Shown here piece by piece: positions 49,351 to 60,089 of a stretch of DNA of 64,000 nt. The stretch is from an uncultured Oscillospiraceae bacterium. GTDB lineage: Bacteria; Bacillota; Clostridia; Oscillospirales; Oscillospiraceae. The translations under genes were made by a program, and so were the position numbers. The notes below the pieces were generated by a model. The model was given only the letters and a program-made list of their open reading frames with translations. It was not told the DNA's origin and did not search any database. Within the stretch, counting starts at the first letter, position 1; each line of letters opens with the position of its first letter. The stretch lies in contig CAKULE010000002.1 of NCBI GenBank assembly GCA_934667095.1, forward strand, positions 1 to 64,000, in the 5' to 3' direction.

Positions 49351-50463
49351 TCACACGATCACCGGGCTGGTGCTCCACTCGGCGCCGCAGGGCTTGGGCT
49401 CCCGGCGGCAGAGGGCATAGAAGTCCGTGCAGCGGGCCTCCAGCTCCAGCAGGGGCAGGCCCTTGCCGTGGGTGGGCTTGGTGATGACGGTCACGCCCGC
49501 CGGGATGGAGCGCAGCGCCTCCCTGCCCCGACCGTTGGCCCCCAGCACCCGCAGATAGGGGGGCGTGGCGGGGCGGTCGCACTCCCGCAGGCCCAGCGCC
49601 GCCCACAGCACCATGCGCCGGATGCGGGCGTGGGCATAGCGCTTGGTTTTGGCCAGCGCATAGAGCTCCTCCAGACTGACGGCCTGCCGGGCCGCCTGCC
49701 ACAGGCGGCGGTCCAGTCCCTCTCCGCTGTCGGGCAGGGCGGAGAACTCCTCCGGAGCCATGGCCCGCAGACGGGCGAGCACCGCCCGCTCATTATACCG
49801 CAGGGCCGCCGGGTCGTCCAGCGGCAGTTCCCCCGCCAGAATTTTTGCCCGCAGGTGGGAGGCCGAGGGGTATTCCGGGTGATCTCCACCGTCGTGGCCT
49901 GCCCCCTGCCGGGGGATGGCATACACCGCCGGGCGCCAGCCCAACCGGGCCGCGGCCTTCAGGTATTCCGCCCCCAGACTGTCGTTGGCATCGGCAAGGC
50001 AGTCTGCACCCTCGCTCCCCAGCAGGTCCTCCGCCGCCCGCTGGCGGCAGAGGGCAAAAGGCAGGCCGGCGTCCAGATGGGCCCGCAGGGCGGCGGAGAA
50101 CTCCGGACTGTTCAGGGCCGAGGCAGCCCGGACCACGGCGGCGGCATCCCCGCTCTCACTTCCGAAGGACAGGCCCTCCGCCCCGGCGGTCCGGAGGATG
50201 GACGCCGCGCCGAAGGCGAAGTACTCCGCCGAAGAGGCCGCCCACACCGTGGGCAGCTCCAGCACCAGATCGGCCCCGCCCGCCAGCGCGGCGGCAGCCC
50301 GGGTCCACTTGTCGGTGATGGCGCACTCCCCCCGCTGGACGAAGTTCCCGCTCATGACGCACACGATGGCGCACTCCCCCGCCCTGCGGCGGGTCTCTGC
50401 CAGGTGCCAGCGATGCCCCGCGTGGAAGGGGTTATATTCGGCAACGACGCCAATCATCCTCAT
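49351..50463 (-). CDS. tmcAL: tRNA(Met) cytidine acetate ligase
   Basis: TmcAL activates acetate with ATP and acetylates the wobble cytidine of elongator tRNA-Met. The 370-residue protein starts MRMIGVVAEYNPFHAGHRWHL; FHAGH is the nucleotidyltransferase HxGH motif. MSGNFVQRGECAITDKWTRAA and LVLELPTVWAASSAEYFAFGA follow, highly typical of the family. A C-terminal helical part ends at 49351. It is single and divergent from ackA. Confidence 0.95.
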   Translation of the reverse strand: MRMIGVVAEYNPFHAGHRWHLAETRRRAGECAIVCVMSGNFVQRGECAITDKWTRAAAALAGGADLVLELPTVWAASSAEYFAFGAASILRTAGAEGLSFGSESGDAAAVVRAASALNSPEFSAALRAHLDAGLPFALCRQRAAEDLLGSEGADCLADANDSLGAEYLKAAARLGWRPAVYAIPRQGAGHDGGDHPEYPSASHLRAKILAGELPLDDPAALRYNERAVLARLRAMAPEEFSALPDSGEGLDRRLWQAARQAVSLEELYALAKTKRYAHARIRRMVLWAALGLRECDRPATPPYLRVLGANGRGREALRSIPAGVTVITKPTHGKGLPLLELEARCTDFYALCRREPKPCGAEWSTSPVIV

Positions 50464-50511
50464 ATCACATGACCCATCCTTCAGCTTTTTGAAGAAAATG
50501 CGGAAAAGTGC

Positions 50512-50540
50512 TTGTCCTTTGGCAGAAAAAGCGGTAATAT
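50512..50540 (+). promoter_or_regulatory. Promoter of ackA
   Basis: TTGTCC, 17 bases, TAATAT, with a TAAGGAG ribosome binding site downstream. Confidence 0.65.
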
Positions 50541-50607
50541 AGTAGACGCTTTTATTCTATACAACTCTGCCTGAGAAGTAAACAATATTTTTTAAGGAGT
50601 GTCATAC

Positions 50608-51807
50608 ATGAAAGTTCTGGTCATCAACGCCGGCAGCTCGTCCCTGAAGTATCAGCTTCTGGACACCGATACGCAGGAGGTCCTCGCCAAGGGCCTGTGC
50701 GAGCGTATCGGCATCGACGGCAAGTTCACCTACAAGCCCCAGCTCCCCGGCAAGGAGAAGCTGGACGCCATCGACGTGGCCATGCCCACCCATTCCGAGG
50801 CCATTCAGGCCGTGCTGGACGCTCTGGTCGATCCCAAGAACGGCGTCATCGGCTCCATGAAGGAGATCGACGCTGTGGGTCACCGCGTGGTCCACGGCGG
50901 CGAGGCTTTCAACCAGTCCGTGCTCATCACTGACGAGGTCATGGCCGCGGTGGAGGAGTGCATCCCTCTGGCCCCCCTGCACAACCCCGCCAACATCACC
51001 GGCATCAAGGCCTGCCAGGCCTGCATGCCCGGCGTGCCCATGGTCGCTGTGTTTGATACCGCCTTCCATCAGACCATGCCCCCCGTGGCCTACACCTACG
51101 CCCTCCCCTATGAGTACTATGAGAAGGACAAGGTCCGCCGCTACGGCTTCCACGGCACCAGCCACAAGTATGTCTCCCAGCGGGCGGCCGACATGCTGGG
51201 CAAGAAGCCCGAGCAGCTGAAGCTGATCTCCTGCCATCTGGGCAACGGTTCCTCCGTCACCGCCATCGACGGCGGCAAGTCCGTGGACACCTCCATGGGC
51301 TTCACCCCGCTGGCCGGTCTGCCCATGGGCACCCGCTCCGGCGATCTGGACGCCGGCATTCTGGAGTACCTGATGGGCCGCTACGGCTATGACATCAAGG
51401 AGATGGTCTCCATCCTGAACAAGAAGTCCGGCGTGCTGGGCGTGTCCGGCGTGTCCTCCGACTTCCGCGATCTGGGCGAGGCCGGCGAGAAGGGCAACAC
51501 CCGCGCCGCTCTGGCCGTGGACATGTTCAACTACGGCGTGAAGAAGCTCATCGGCGCGTATGCCGCCGCTATGGGCGGTGTGGACGCCATCATCTTCACC
51601 GCCGGCGTGGGCGAGAACAGCGCTGACCAGCGCATGGCCATCGCCTCCGGTCTGGAGTTCATGGGCGTGAAGATGGACCCCGACGCCAACAACCTCCGCG
51701 GCAAGGAGGCCGTCATCTCCGCCGCCGACTCCAAGGTGAAGGTCCTGCTGATCCCCACCAACGAGGAGCTTATGATCGCGCTGGATACCGCCGCGCTGGT
51801 CAAGTAA
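50608..51807 (+). CDS. ackA: Acetate kinase
   Basis: AckA turns acetyl phosphate and ADP into acetate and ATP, the energy-yielding end of acetogenic fermentation. The 399-residue protein begins [15 protein letters not shown] (phosphate 1), has GHRVVHGGE near residue 90, [12 protein letters not shown] near 180, HLGNGSSV near 210 and FTAGVGENS near 330 (adenosine site). No phosphotransacetylase gene is adjacent. The codon use is very regular, as expected for a highly expressed gene. Confidence 0.97.
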   Translation: MKVLVINAGSSSLKYQLLDTDTQEVLAKGLCERIGIDGKFTYKPQLPGKEKLDAIDVAMPTHSEAIQAVLDALVDPKNGVIGSMKEIDAVGHRVVHGGEAFNQSVLITDEVMAAVEECIPLAPLHNPANITGIKACQACMPGVPMVAVFDTAFHQTMPPVAYTYALPYEYYEKDKVRRYGFHGTSHKYVSQRAADMLGKKPEQLKLISCHLGNGSSVTAIDGGKSVDTSMGFTPLAGLPMGTRSGDLDAGILEYLMGRYGYDIKEMVSILNKKSGVLGVSGVSSDFRDLGEAGEKGNTRAALAVDMFNYGVKKLIGAYAAAMGGVDAIIFTAGVGENSADQRMAIASGLEFMGVKMDPDANNLRGKEAVISAADSKVKVLLIPTNEELMIALDTAALVK

Positions 51808-51831
51808 GCGGAAAACCTCGTATACCAACCG

Positions 51832-51864
51832 CAGAGCGGCCCTTCCGGGCCGCTCTGTTTTTTT
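51832..51864 (+). terminator. Terminator after ackA
   Basis: CAGAGCGGCCC, loop TTCC, complement, seven T residues. Confidence 0.92.
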
Positions 51865-51872
51865 GATTTGCA

Positions 51873-51908
51873 GAGAGCGTCCGTGGGGTATTCCACGGGC
51901 GCTCTCTC
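51873..51908. repeat. Hairpin between ackA and gdhA
   Basis: GAGAGCGTCCGTGG with its near-complete complement, not followed by a T tract. Purpose unclear; it lies between the two gene-end terminators. Confidence 0.5.
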
Positions 51909-51928
51909 ATGATTAAGACGCTCGACAC

Positions 51929-51963
51929 AAAACGGCCCGCCGAGGTATCGGCGGGCCGTTTTT
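51929..51963 (-). terminator. Terminator after gdhA
   Basis: AAACGGCCCGCCGA, loop, complement with T residues on the minus strand. Confidence 0.85.
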
Positions 51964-51973
51964 ATTCATTCTC

Positions 51974-53335
<1,362 letters not shown>

Positions 53336-53507
53336 TCATGCGGAAATGGGTTCTGTTTCATCTGGCGTGATTATACAACGGCCGCAGGCTTTTTGCAATA
53401 TCAATTTTCCAAACTTGCAAAAATCGTGAATTTTCTTCAAATCCGCCTGCTGTATGCACCTTGAAAACAGCAAAAAATTCAATATTTCCGTCATGGAGCA
53501 TGTCCTC

Positions 53508-53536
53508 TTGTGCCGGCAGACCCGCCGTGGTATACT
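53508..53536 (+). promoter_or_regulatory. Promoter of pseudouridine synthase gene
   Basis: TTGTGC, 17 bases, TATACT, about 20 bases before the start codon. Confidence 0.6.
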
Positions 53537-53557
53537 TAGCTGGAATGGGGGGAGCCT

Positions 53558-54451
53558 ATGCGGGCGCGCTATCTCCAACTGCATATCGGGGCGGAGCTGG
53601 CGGGCCGGGACGTGAACTCCCTGCTGCGGCAGGAGCTGGGCCTGTCCGGTGTGGTGCTGCGGCGGATCAAGTGGCTGGAGGACGGCATCACGCTGGACGG
53701 AGCCCGGGTGACCACCCGGGTCCGGGCGCAGGAGGGGCAGACGCTGGCCGTCCGCCTCAGCGACCCGGAGGATGCTCCCCAGCCGGAACCGACCGACGGC
53801 CCGCTGGACGTGGTCTATGAGGACGACGATCTTGCGGTGGTGAACAAGACCCCCGGGATGCTGGTCCACCCAAGCCACGGCCACTTTGACGACACTGTGG
53901 GCAACTACCTCATGGGCCGGTGGCGGGCCGCGGGGGAGGCCTCGGGCTTCCACCCCGTCCACCGGCTGGACAAGGGGACCTCCGGCCTGCTGGCGGTGGC
54001 CAAGCACCCCTATGGGCAGGAACGGATGAAAAACCAGCTCCACACCGGGGACTTCGTCCGCCGCTATCTGGCGGTGTGCGAGGGCTGTCCCGACCCGGCG
54101 GAGGGCGTGATCGACGCACCCATCGCCCCGGCGGAGAGCTCCCTCATCGCCCGGGAGGTGCGCCCCGACGGGCAGAGCGCCCGCACCCGCTACCGGGTGC
54201 TGTCCGTCCACCACGGCCGCGCCCTGCTGCAGTTGGAGCTGGACACCGGCCGCACCCATCAGATCCGGGTCCACATGGCCCACATCGGCCACCCCCTGAC
54301 GGGGGACTTTCTCTACGGCACGGAGGACCGGGAACTCATTCCCCGGCCCGCCCTCCACTCGTGGCAGATCGAACTCACCCACCCCGTCACCGGGGCCCGG
54401 CTGGCGCTGGAGGCCCCTCTGCCGGAGGATATAAAAATGCTATTGTACTAA
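53558..54451 (+). CDS. RluD-family pseudouridine synthase
   Basis: A 297-residue RluA/RluD superfamily enzyme that isomerises uridine in rRNA or tRNA. The catalytic Asp is in HPVHRLDKGTSGLLAVAK near residue 135; VVNKTPGMLVHPS precedes it and LDTGRTHQIRVHMAHIGHPLTGDFLYG follows near 235. The N-terminal 60 residues look like an S4-like RNA-binding domain. The target position is not certain. A short DUF6440 gene follows 15 bases later. Confidence 0.9.
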   Translation: MRARYLQLHIGAELAGRDVNSLLRQELGLSGVVLRRIKWLEDGITLDGARVTTRVRAQEGQTLAVRLSDPEDAPQPEPTDGPLDVVYEDDDLAVVNKTPGMLVHPSHGHFDDTVGNYLMGRWRAAGEASGFHPVHRLDKGTSGLLAVAKHPYGQERMKNQLHTGDFVRRYLAVCEGCPDPAEGVIDAPIAPAESSLIAREVRPDGQSARTRYRVLSVHHGRALLQLELDTGRTHQIRVHMAHIGHPLTGDFLYGTEDRELIPRPALHSWQIELTHPVTGARLALEAPLPEDIKMLLY

Positions 54452-54466
54452 AAGGAGAGAGAACAC

Positions 54467-54652
54467 ATGGCAAAAAAAGAAAAACGGTTCGAGTTCATTC
54501 AGGAGCAGGGCTCCTTCACCACGACCTGCCGGGTGCTGCTGGACACCGCCACCGGCGTGCAGTACCTGTTCGTGCAGGACGGCTACGCCGGCGGGCTCAC
54601 CCCTCTGCTGGACCGGGACGGCAAGCCCAAGCTGTGGAACATTTCGGATTGA
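54467..54652 (+). CDS. Small DUF6440-family protein
   Basis: A 61-residue soluble protein with a basic start (AKKEKRFEF), then TCRVLLDTATGVQYLFVQ and GGLTPLLDRDGKPKLW. This pattern is seen in the DUF6440 family of small Clostridial proteins. GGAGAGAG precedes the ATG. It lies between the pseudouridine synthase and the rhomboid protease and is probably co-transcribed. Function unknown. Confidence 0.75.
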   Translation: MAKKEKRFEFIQEQGSFTTTCRVLLDTATGVQYLFVQDGYAGGLTPLLDRDGKPKLWNISD

Positions 54653-54710
54653 CAAGCCGGCGCAAAAAACAGATAATAGAGAGGTATTTTCAGCTTTTTG
54701 AGGTGACCCC

Positions 54711-55289
54711 ATGAAACATCCTACCATCAAGATCTCCTACAACGCCCCGGTGGCGCTGACCTTCTCCCTGCTGGCCCTCATCGCCCTGCTGCTGGACCCC
54801 ATCACCAACGGCTGGACCACGGTCCACCTGTTCTCGGTGTACCGCTGCTCCCTCAGCGACCCGCTGGCCTTTTTCCGCTTCTTCGGCCATGTGCTGGGGC
54901 ACAGCGGCTTCTCCCACTACATCGGCAACATCGTGCTCATTCTGGTGCTGGGCCCCAATCTGGAGGAGCGCTTCGGCAGCTGGAACGTGCTGTGGGCCAT
55001 CCTGCTCACCGCCTTCATCTCCGGACTGGTGCAGTTCATCTTCTTCCCCGGCACTGCCCTGCTGGGGGCCTCGGGCATCGTATTCATGATGATCCTGCTG
55101 TCCTCCTTCGGCGGGGTGCGCAACGGCGTCATCCCCGTGACCCTGATTCTGGTGGCCATCTTCTACCTTGGCGGCGAGCTGTGGGACGCCATCGCCAAGC
55201 AGGACAACGTCTCCCAGCTGACCCACATCATCGGCGGCCTGTGCGGCACCTTCCTCGGCTTCGCCCTCTCCGGGCGGAAACGGCGCTGA
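54711..55289 (+). CDS. Rhomboid-family intramembrane serine protease
   Basis: A 192-residue protein with six hydrophobic segments. GHSGFSHYIGNIVLILVLGPNLEERFG near residue 62 is the L1/TM2 block, GASGIVF near 118 contains the nucleophilic Ser, and LTHIIGGLCGTFLGFAL near 170 contains the catalytic His. It should cleave membrane-protein substrates within the bilayer. Unlike the relative at 34409 it has a complete catalytic pair. Confidence 0.92.
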   Translation: MKHPTIKISYNAPVALTFSLLALIALLLDPITNGWTTVHLFSVYRCSLSDPLAFFRFFGHVLGHSGFSHYIGNIVLILVLGPNLEERFGSWNVLWAILLTAFISGLVQFIFFPGTALLGASGIVFMMILLSSFGGVRNGVIPVTLILVAIFYLGGELWDAIAKQDNVSQLTHIIGGLCGTFLGFALSGRKRR

Positions 55290-55297
55290 TCAGCTCA

Positions 55298-55331
55298 AAC
55301 CGGCGGACACCCGAAAGGGTGCCCGCCGGTT
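55298..55331 (+). terminator. Terminator after rhomboid gene
   Basis: AACCGGCGGACACCC, loop GAAA, GGGTGCCCGCCGGTT, followed by ATTTC. Confidence 0.75.
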
Positions 55332-55372
55332 ATTTCAATTTTGAATGATTCGTAAATTCTGCCTCCGGTTTC

Positions 55373-55401
55373 TTGACATCGCCCCAGCAAGGGACTATTA
55401 T
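55373..55401 (+). promoter_or_regulatory. Promoter of ABC transporter gene
   Basis: TTGACA, 17 bases, TATTAT, 41 bases before the start codon. Confidence 0.82.
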
Positions 55402-55442
55402 AGTTTGATACTTCTAACTGCCATAAAAAAGGAGCCTGACCC

Positions 55443-58400
55443 ATGCTGAAGCTATCCAACATCCATAAGTCGTACACCGTGGGGGACAACACGGTGGAGG
55501 CCCTGCGGGGCATCGACCTGGAGTTCCGGGAGAACGAGTTCGTCTCCATTCTCGGCCCCTCCGGCTGCGGCAAGACCACCACGCTGAACATCATCGGCGG
55601 ACTGGACCGCTATACCAGCGGCGACCTGATCATCAACGGCCGCTCCACCAAGGAGTACCGGGACAGTGACTGGGATGCCTACCGCAACCACTCAGTGGGC
55701 TTCGTGTTCCAGAGCTACAACCTCATCCCCCACCAGACGGTGCTGGCCAACGTGGAGCTGGCGCTGACGCTGGCGGGCGTGTCCAAGGCGGAGCGCCGCC
55801 GTCGGGCCAAGGAGGCGCTGGAGAAGGTGGGGCTGGGCGACCAGCTCACCAAAAAGCCCAGCCAGATGTCCGGCGGCCAGATGCAGCGGGTGGCCATCGC
55901 CCGGGCCCTCATCAACGACCCGGACATTCTGCTGGCGGACGAGCCCACCGGCGCACTGGACAGCGAGACTTCCGTGCAGGTGATGGAGCTGCTGCGGGAG
56001 GTGGCCAAGGACCGGCTGGTCATCATGGTCACTCACAACCCGGAGCTGGCGGAGCAGTACTCCACCCGCATCATCAAGCTGAAAGACGGCCGGGTCATCG
56101 ACGACTCCGACCCCTACCGCAGCGAGGCCGCCGCCCCCGCCGTCACCGGCAAGAAGACCCGCAGCGGCAAGAAGACCTCCATGTCCTTCGGCACCGCCCT
56201 GTCCCTCTCCCTGAACAACCTGATGACCAAAAAGGGCCGCACCCTGCTGACCAGCTTTGCCGGGTCCATCGGCATCATCGGCATCGCCCTGATCCTGGCC
56301 CTGTCCTCCGGCATCAACGCCTATATCGCGCAGGTCCAGCAGGAGACCCTCACCAGCTACCCCATCACCATCGAGGCGGAGAGCGTGGACATGTCCTCCA
56401 TGCTGACCTCCTTCATGGGGGTCCACAGCGACGGAGAGCAGGAGGAGCACGACCCGGACAAGATCTACACCGCCTCCGTCATGTACGACATGCTGGACTC
56501 CATGTTCAACGCCGAGACCGTCACCAACGATCTGGCCGCCTTCAAGCAGTGGCTGGAGAGCGACGGCAGCGCCATTGCCCAGCTGGCCACCATCCGCTAC
56601 GGGTATGACTTCAGCTTTGACATCTATAATAAGGATGAGGACGGCAACATCGTCAAGAGCGACGTCATAAGCCTGATGGAGGAGGCCATGGGCGCCATGT
56701 ACGGCGGCGACTACTCCAGCTACTTCAACTCCTTCGGCTCCATGTACGAGAGCTTCGAGGTCTGGGACGAGCTGCTCCCCGGCGAGGACGGCCAGCTCAT
56801 CTCCGATCAAGTCTTCAACAATTACGACCTAATCTACGGCGCGTGGCCCCAGAGCTATGACGAGGTCGTGCTCTTCGTGGATAAGAACAACGAGGTATCC
56901 GACCTCATGCTGTACGCCCTGGGCCTGCTGTCCCACGACCAGATGGAGGCCACCCTGGACGCCCTGCAGAAGGGCGAGAACGTCAACAGCGAGAAGCTGG
57001 AGTGGACCTATGAGGAGCTGTGCGGCACCACCTTCAAGCTGATCCTGCCGGTGGAGAAGTACCGCTATGACGCCGCCAGCGGCACCTACGCCGACCTGTC
57101 TGCCACCGACGCCGGGCTGGAGCTGCTCTACAACAGCGAGGAGGTAGGCACCACGCTGAAGGTAGTGGGCATCGTCCGGCCCAACGGCGAGGCCGCCGTC
57201 AGCAGCGGCTCCATGCTGGCCGGCTCCATCGGCTACACCAACGCCCTCACCTCCTACGCCATCGACGCCACTGCGAAATCCGACCTGGTGAAAGCCCAGC
57301 TGGACGCCCCGGACACCGACGTGCTCTCCGGCCTGCCCTTCCCCGTGGAGGGGGAGCCTGAGCCCACCGACGGGGAGAAGGCCGGCGCCATCACCGAATA
57401 TCTGATCACCCTCACCGATGCCCAGCGGGCCGCCGCCTACACCGACGTCATGAGCCAGCCCTCCGACGAGTATGTGGAGCAGATCGTCTCCACCCAGATG
57501 GAGGGCCTCAGCCGGGCCGACATTGAGGCCATGATCACCCAGCAGTACGCCGGGCAGATGGGGGTGGATACCGACACCATCTCCTCCTATATCCAGAAGA
57601 TGAGCGACGACGAGCTCTTCGGTCAGGTGGAGGAGGCCATCCGCCAGCAGGTGCGGGAGCAGTACGCCGCCGGGGTCCAGCAGCAGCTGAGCGCCATGAG
57701 CATTGAGATGCTGGCCGGTATGCTGGACACCGCCACCGGGGCAGCCTCCTCCAACCTGCCGGTGCAGCCCTTTGAGGACTGGCAATTAGTCTACCTCTAT
57801 GACCACTACATGCCCGCCACCCGGTCTGACTCCACCTACGAGAAGAATCTGGACCTGCTGGGTTATGTGGATCTGGACAGCCCTTCCGCCATCAATCTGT
57901 ACGCCTCCACCTTCGCGGACAAGAACGAGATCGCCGACCTCATCGCCCAGTACAACGAGGGTAAGGAGGAGAAGGAGCAGATCACCTACACCGACTACGT
58001 GGCCCTGCTGATGAGCTCCATCACCGACATCATCAGCGGCATCAGCTACCTGCTGATCGCCTTCGTGTCCATCTCGCTCATTGTGTCCTCCATCATGATC
58101 GGCATCATCACCTATATCTCCGTGCTGGAGCGCACCAAGGAGATCGGCATTCTCCGGGCCGTGGGTGCCTCCAAACGGGACGTGTCCCGGGTGTTCAATG
58201 CCGAAACTCTTATCGTAGGTCTGGGGGCCGGCATCATCGGCATCGCCGTGACGCTGCTGCTCATCATTCCCATCAACGCCATCCTGCTGCACTACACCGG
58301 CATCGCCGGGCTGAAGGCCGCCCTGCCCCCTGTGGGCGCGGTGATCCTTGTGGCCATCAGCGCCCTGCTGACCATCATCGCCGGCCTGATCCCCGCCCGG

Positions 58401-58445
58401 GTGGCCGCCCGCAAGGACCCCGTGGAGGCCCTGCGGAGCGAGTAA
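55443..58445 (+). CDS. MacB-like ABC transporter, fused ATPase and permease
   Basis: A 1000-residue fusion. The ATPase is at residues 1-230: GPSGCGKTTTLNIIGG (Walker A), MSGGQMQRVAIARAL (signature), ILLADEPTGALDSE (Walker B) and MVTHNPELAEQ (H-loop). After a basic linker comes TM1 (about 272-292), a very long outer domain (300-855) and three C-terminal TM segments (about 860-890, 910-945, 955-985), the FtsX/MacB layout. Such proteins act as mechanotransmitters for export or stress signalling. The large outer domain sets it apart from typical 650-residue MacB. The gene is single. Confidence 0.9.
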   Translation: MLKLSNIHKSYTVGDNTVEALRGIDLEFRENEFVSILGPSGCGKTTTLNIIGGLDRYTSGDLIINGRSTKEYRDSDWDAYRNHSVGFVFQSYNLIPHQTVLANVELALTLAGVSKAERRRRAKEALEKVGLGDQLTKKPSQMSGGQMQRVAIARALINDPDILLADEPTGALDSETSVQVMELLREVAKDRLVIMVTHNPELAEQYSTRIIKLKDGRVIDDSDPYRSEAAAPAVTGKKTRSGKKTSMSFGTALSLSLNNLMTKKGRTLLTSFAGSIGIIGIALILALSSGINAYIAQVQQETLTSYPITIEAESVDMSSMLTSFMGVHSDGEQEEHDPDKIYTASVMYDMLDSMFNAETVTNDLAAFKQWLESDGSAIAQLATIRYGYDFSFDIYNKDEDGNIVKSDVISLMEEAMGAMYGGDYSSYFNSFGSMYESFEVWDELLPGEDGQLISDQVFNNYDLIYGAWPQSYDEVVLFVDKNNEVSDLMLYALGLLSHDQMEATLDALQKGENVNSEKLEWTYEELCGTTFKLILPVEKYRYDAASGTYADLSATDAGLELLYNSEEVGTTLKVVGIVRPNGEAAVSSGSMLAGSIGYTNALTSYAIDATAKSDLVKAQLDAPDTDVLSGLPFPVEGEPEPTDGEKAGAITEYLITLTDAQRAAAYTDVMSQPSDEYVEQIVSTQMEGLSRADIEAMITQQYAGQMGVDTDTISSYIQKMSDDELFGQVEEAIRQQVREQYAAGVQQQLSAMSIEMLAGMLDTATGAASSNLPVQPFEDWQLVYLYDHYMPATRSDSTYEKNLDLLGYVDLDSPSAINLYASTFADKNEIADLIAQYNEGKEEKEQITYTDYVALLMSSITDIISGISYLLIAFVSISLIVSSIMIGIITYISVLERTKEIGILRAVGASKRDVSRVFNAETLIVGLGAGIIGIAVTLLLIIPINAILLHYTGIAGLKAALPPVGAVILVAISALLTIIAGLIPARVAARKDPVEALRSE

Positions 58446-58464
58446 GTCATCTCACTCGCGCACG

Positions 58465-58499
58465 CAAAAAAGCGCCCCTGCCGCAGGCAGGGGCGCTTT
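58465..58499. terminator. Bidirectional terminator
   Basis: AAAGCGCCCCTGCC, loop GCA, complement and TTT between convergent genes. Confidence 0.88.
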
Positions 58500-58507
58500 C
58501 GCCGTCG

Positions 58508-59035
58508 TTACTGGTCCGCCTCGGCATCGTAGAGGCGGCTGTTCTTCTGGGCCGGGGCCTGCTCCGCCGCCGGGGCGGAGCCCATGGCGGTCTTGAAGCG
58601 CAGGTGGGTCTGGTGCATCTCTTCCCGGGCGTCGGTGAGCGCCTCCTCCGTGCGCTGGAGGATGTCCAGACAGTACTCGTTGGCAGAGTGACGGACCTCC
58701 TTGGCCTTCTGCTCTGCCCGGGCCATCAGCTCGTTGGCCTTCTGGCGGGCCTGATTCATGATCTGGGCCTCGTTCACCATCTGGCTGGCCTCGATCTCCG
58801 CGCGCTTGCGGATCTCGTCCGCCTCGCGCTTGGCGGCAGCCACGTACTCCGCCCGGGCGCTGAGGACTTTCTTGGCCTCCGCCAACTCCACGGGGAACTG
58901 GGCCTTGATGTCCTCCACCAGATCCAGCGCCTTGTCCCGCTCGATCACGCACTTATCGCTGCTGAAGGTGGCGTTCTTCGCCTCGTCGATCATGTCAAAC
59001 AGCATGTCCAGCAGTTCGTCTACGGCAGTAGCCAT
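58508..59035 (-). CDS. Coiled-coil protein next to coaD (DivIVA-like features)
   Basis: A 175-residue, highly charged alpha-helical protein. Heptad-like Ala/Glu/Lys/Arg sequence spans about residues 45-140 (AKREADEIRKRAEIEASQM, ANELMARAEQKAKEVRH), ending with a short disordered tail. There is no TM segment. Clostridial relatives next to coaD are annotated as ATPase or DivIVA-like, but no P-loop is seen. It lies three bases after coaD in transcription order. Function unknown; a structural or division-linked role is a guess. Confidence 0.65.
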   Translation of the reverse strand: MATAVDELLDMLFDMIDEAKNATFSSDKCVIERDKALDLVEDIKAQFPVELAEAKKVLSARAEYVAAAKREADEIRKRAEIEASQMVNEAQIMNQARQKANELMARAEQKAKEVRHSANEYCLDILQRTEEALTDAREEMHQTHLRFKTAMGSAPAAEQAPAQKNSRLYDAEADQ

Positions 59036-59038
59036 GGC

Positions 59039-59542
59039 TCATTTCTCCTCTCGCAATTGCTTTTCCTTCACCTTGCGCTCCACATCCTCGATGATCTGGC
59101 GGGGCACAAAATCGGTGAGGCTGGCCCCGTACCGTGCCATCTCCTTGACCACGGTGGAACTCAGATAGGCGTACTTCGGCTCGGTATACAGGAACACCGT
59201 GTCCAGCTTGGTGTTCAGCTTGGCATTGATCATGGCCATCTGGGCCTCCGACTCGAAGTCAGACACCGCCCGCAGGCCCTTCACCAGCACCTTGGAGCGG
59301 TGCTTCCGGGCATAGTCGGCCAGCAGACAGTCGCAGATGTCCACGGTGACGTTAGGCAGTTCCTCGGTGACCCGGCGAATGAGGTCCACCCGCTCCTCCG
59401 GGGTAAAGAGACCCTTGTTCTTGCTGGAGTTGACGCTGACCAGCACGATGAGCTCGTCAAACATGCCGGCCGCCCGCTTGATGATGTTCAGGTGCCCCAG
59501 AGTGACCGGGTCAAAGCTGCCCGGATAGATGGCTTTTCTCAT
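59039..59542 (-). CDS. coaD: Pantetheine-phosphate adenylyltransferase
   Basis: CoaD adds AMP to 4'-phosphopantetheine, the fourth step of CoA synthesis. The 167-residue protein starts KAIYPGSFDPVTLGHLNII with the TxGH motif at about 17-20, has VKGLRAVSDFESEAQMA near 88 and YAYLSSTVVKEMARYGASL near 122 (ISSTxxR-type loop). It follows rsmD by one base, the usual rsmD-coaD pairing. Confidence 0.97.
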   Translation of the reverse strand: MRKAIYPGSFDPVTLGHLNIIKRAAGMFDELIVLVSVNSSKNKGLFTPEERVDLIRRVTEELPNVTVDICDCLLADYARKHRSKVLVKGLRAVSDFESEAQMAMINAKLNTKLDTVFLYTEPKYAYLSSTVVKEMARYGASLTDFVPRQIIEDVERKVKEKQLREEK

Positions 59543-59543
59543 A

Positions 59544-60089
59544 TTACACGCTCCTGCGGTACAGGGTCAGCTTGATCCTGCCGTACCGGTATTCGCGGCC
59601 CCTGACATAGGGCGCCGGTAGGTCCGGCAGGGTATGATCCACCGGAGTCTCGCACACTATTATACCATTTCCCGACATAATGTCAATGTCGGCGATGAGC
59701 TCCAGCGCCCGCTCCATGCAGCCGGAGGCGTAGGGCGGGTCCAGGAAGACCAGATCGTATTTCTTCCCCGGCATGGCCAGCACGGCGGTGAAGTCCTTCT
59801 GGTGGAAGGCGGCCCGGTCAGTAAAGCCGCAGGCGGCCACATTCTCCTTGATGATCTTCATGGCGGCGGGGGCGCTGTCGGCAAAGTCGCAGTACGCCGC
59901 CCCCCGGCTGAGGCATTCAATGCCCAACTGGCCGGTACCGGCGAACAGGTCCAGCACCCGCCGGCCCTCGATATCGAACTGGATAATGTTGAACAGGCCC
60001 TCCTTCACCCGGTCGGTGGTGGGGCGGGTGTCCAGCCCGGGCAGCTCCTTCAGCCGCTTCCCCCGGGCAGTTCCGGTGATGACGCGCAT
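59544..60089 (-). CDS. rsmD: 16S rRNA (guanine966-N2)-methyltransferase
   Basis: RsmD methylates G966 of 16S rRNA. The 181-residue protein begins MRVITGTARGKRLKEL, and has RPTTDRVKEGLFNII near residue 22, the SAM site VLDLFAGTGQLGIEC near 44, and the catalytic FLDPPYA near 115. Its start lies inside the end of uvrC, with a 40-base overlap. Confidence 0.95.
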   Translation of the reverse strand: MRVITGTARGKRLKELPGLDTRPTTDRVKEGLFNIIQFDIEGRRVLDLFAGTGQLGIECLSRGAAYCDFADSAPAAMKIIKENVAACGFTDRAAFHQKDFTAVLAMPGKKYDLVFLDPPYASGCMERALELIADIDIMSGNGIIVCETPVDHTLPDLPAPYVRGREYRYGRIKLTLYRRSV

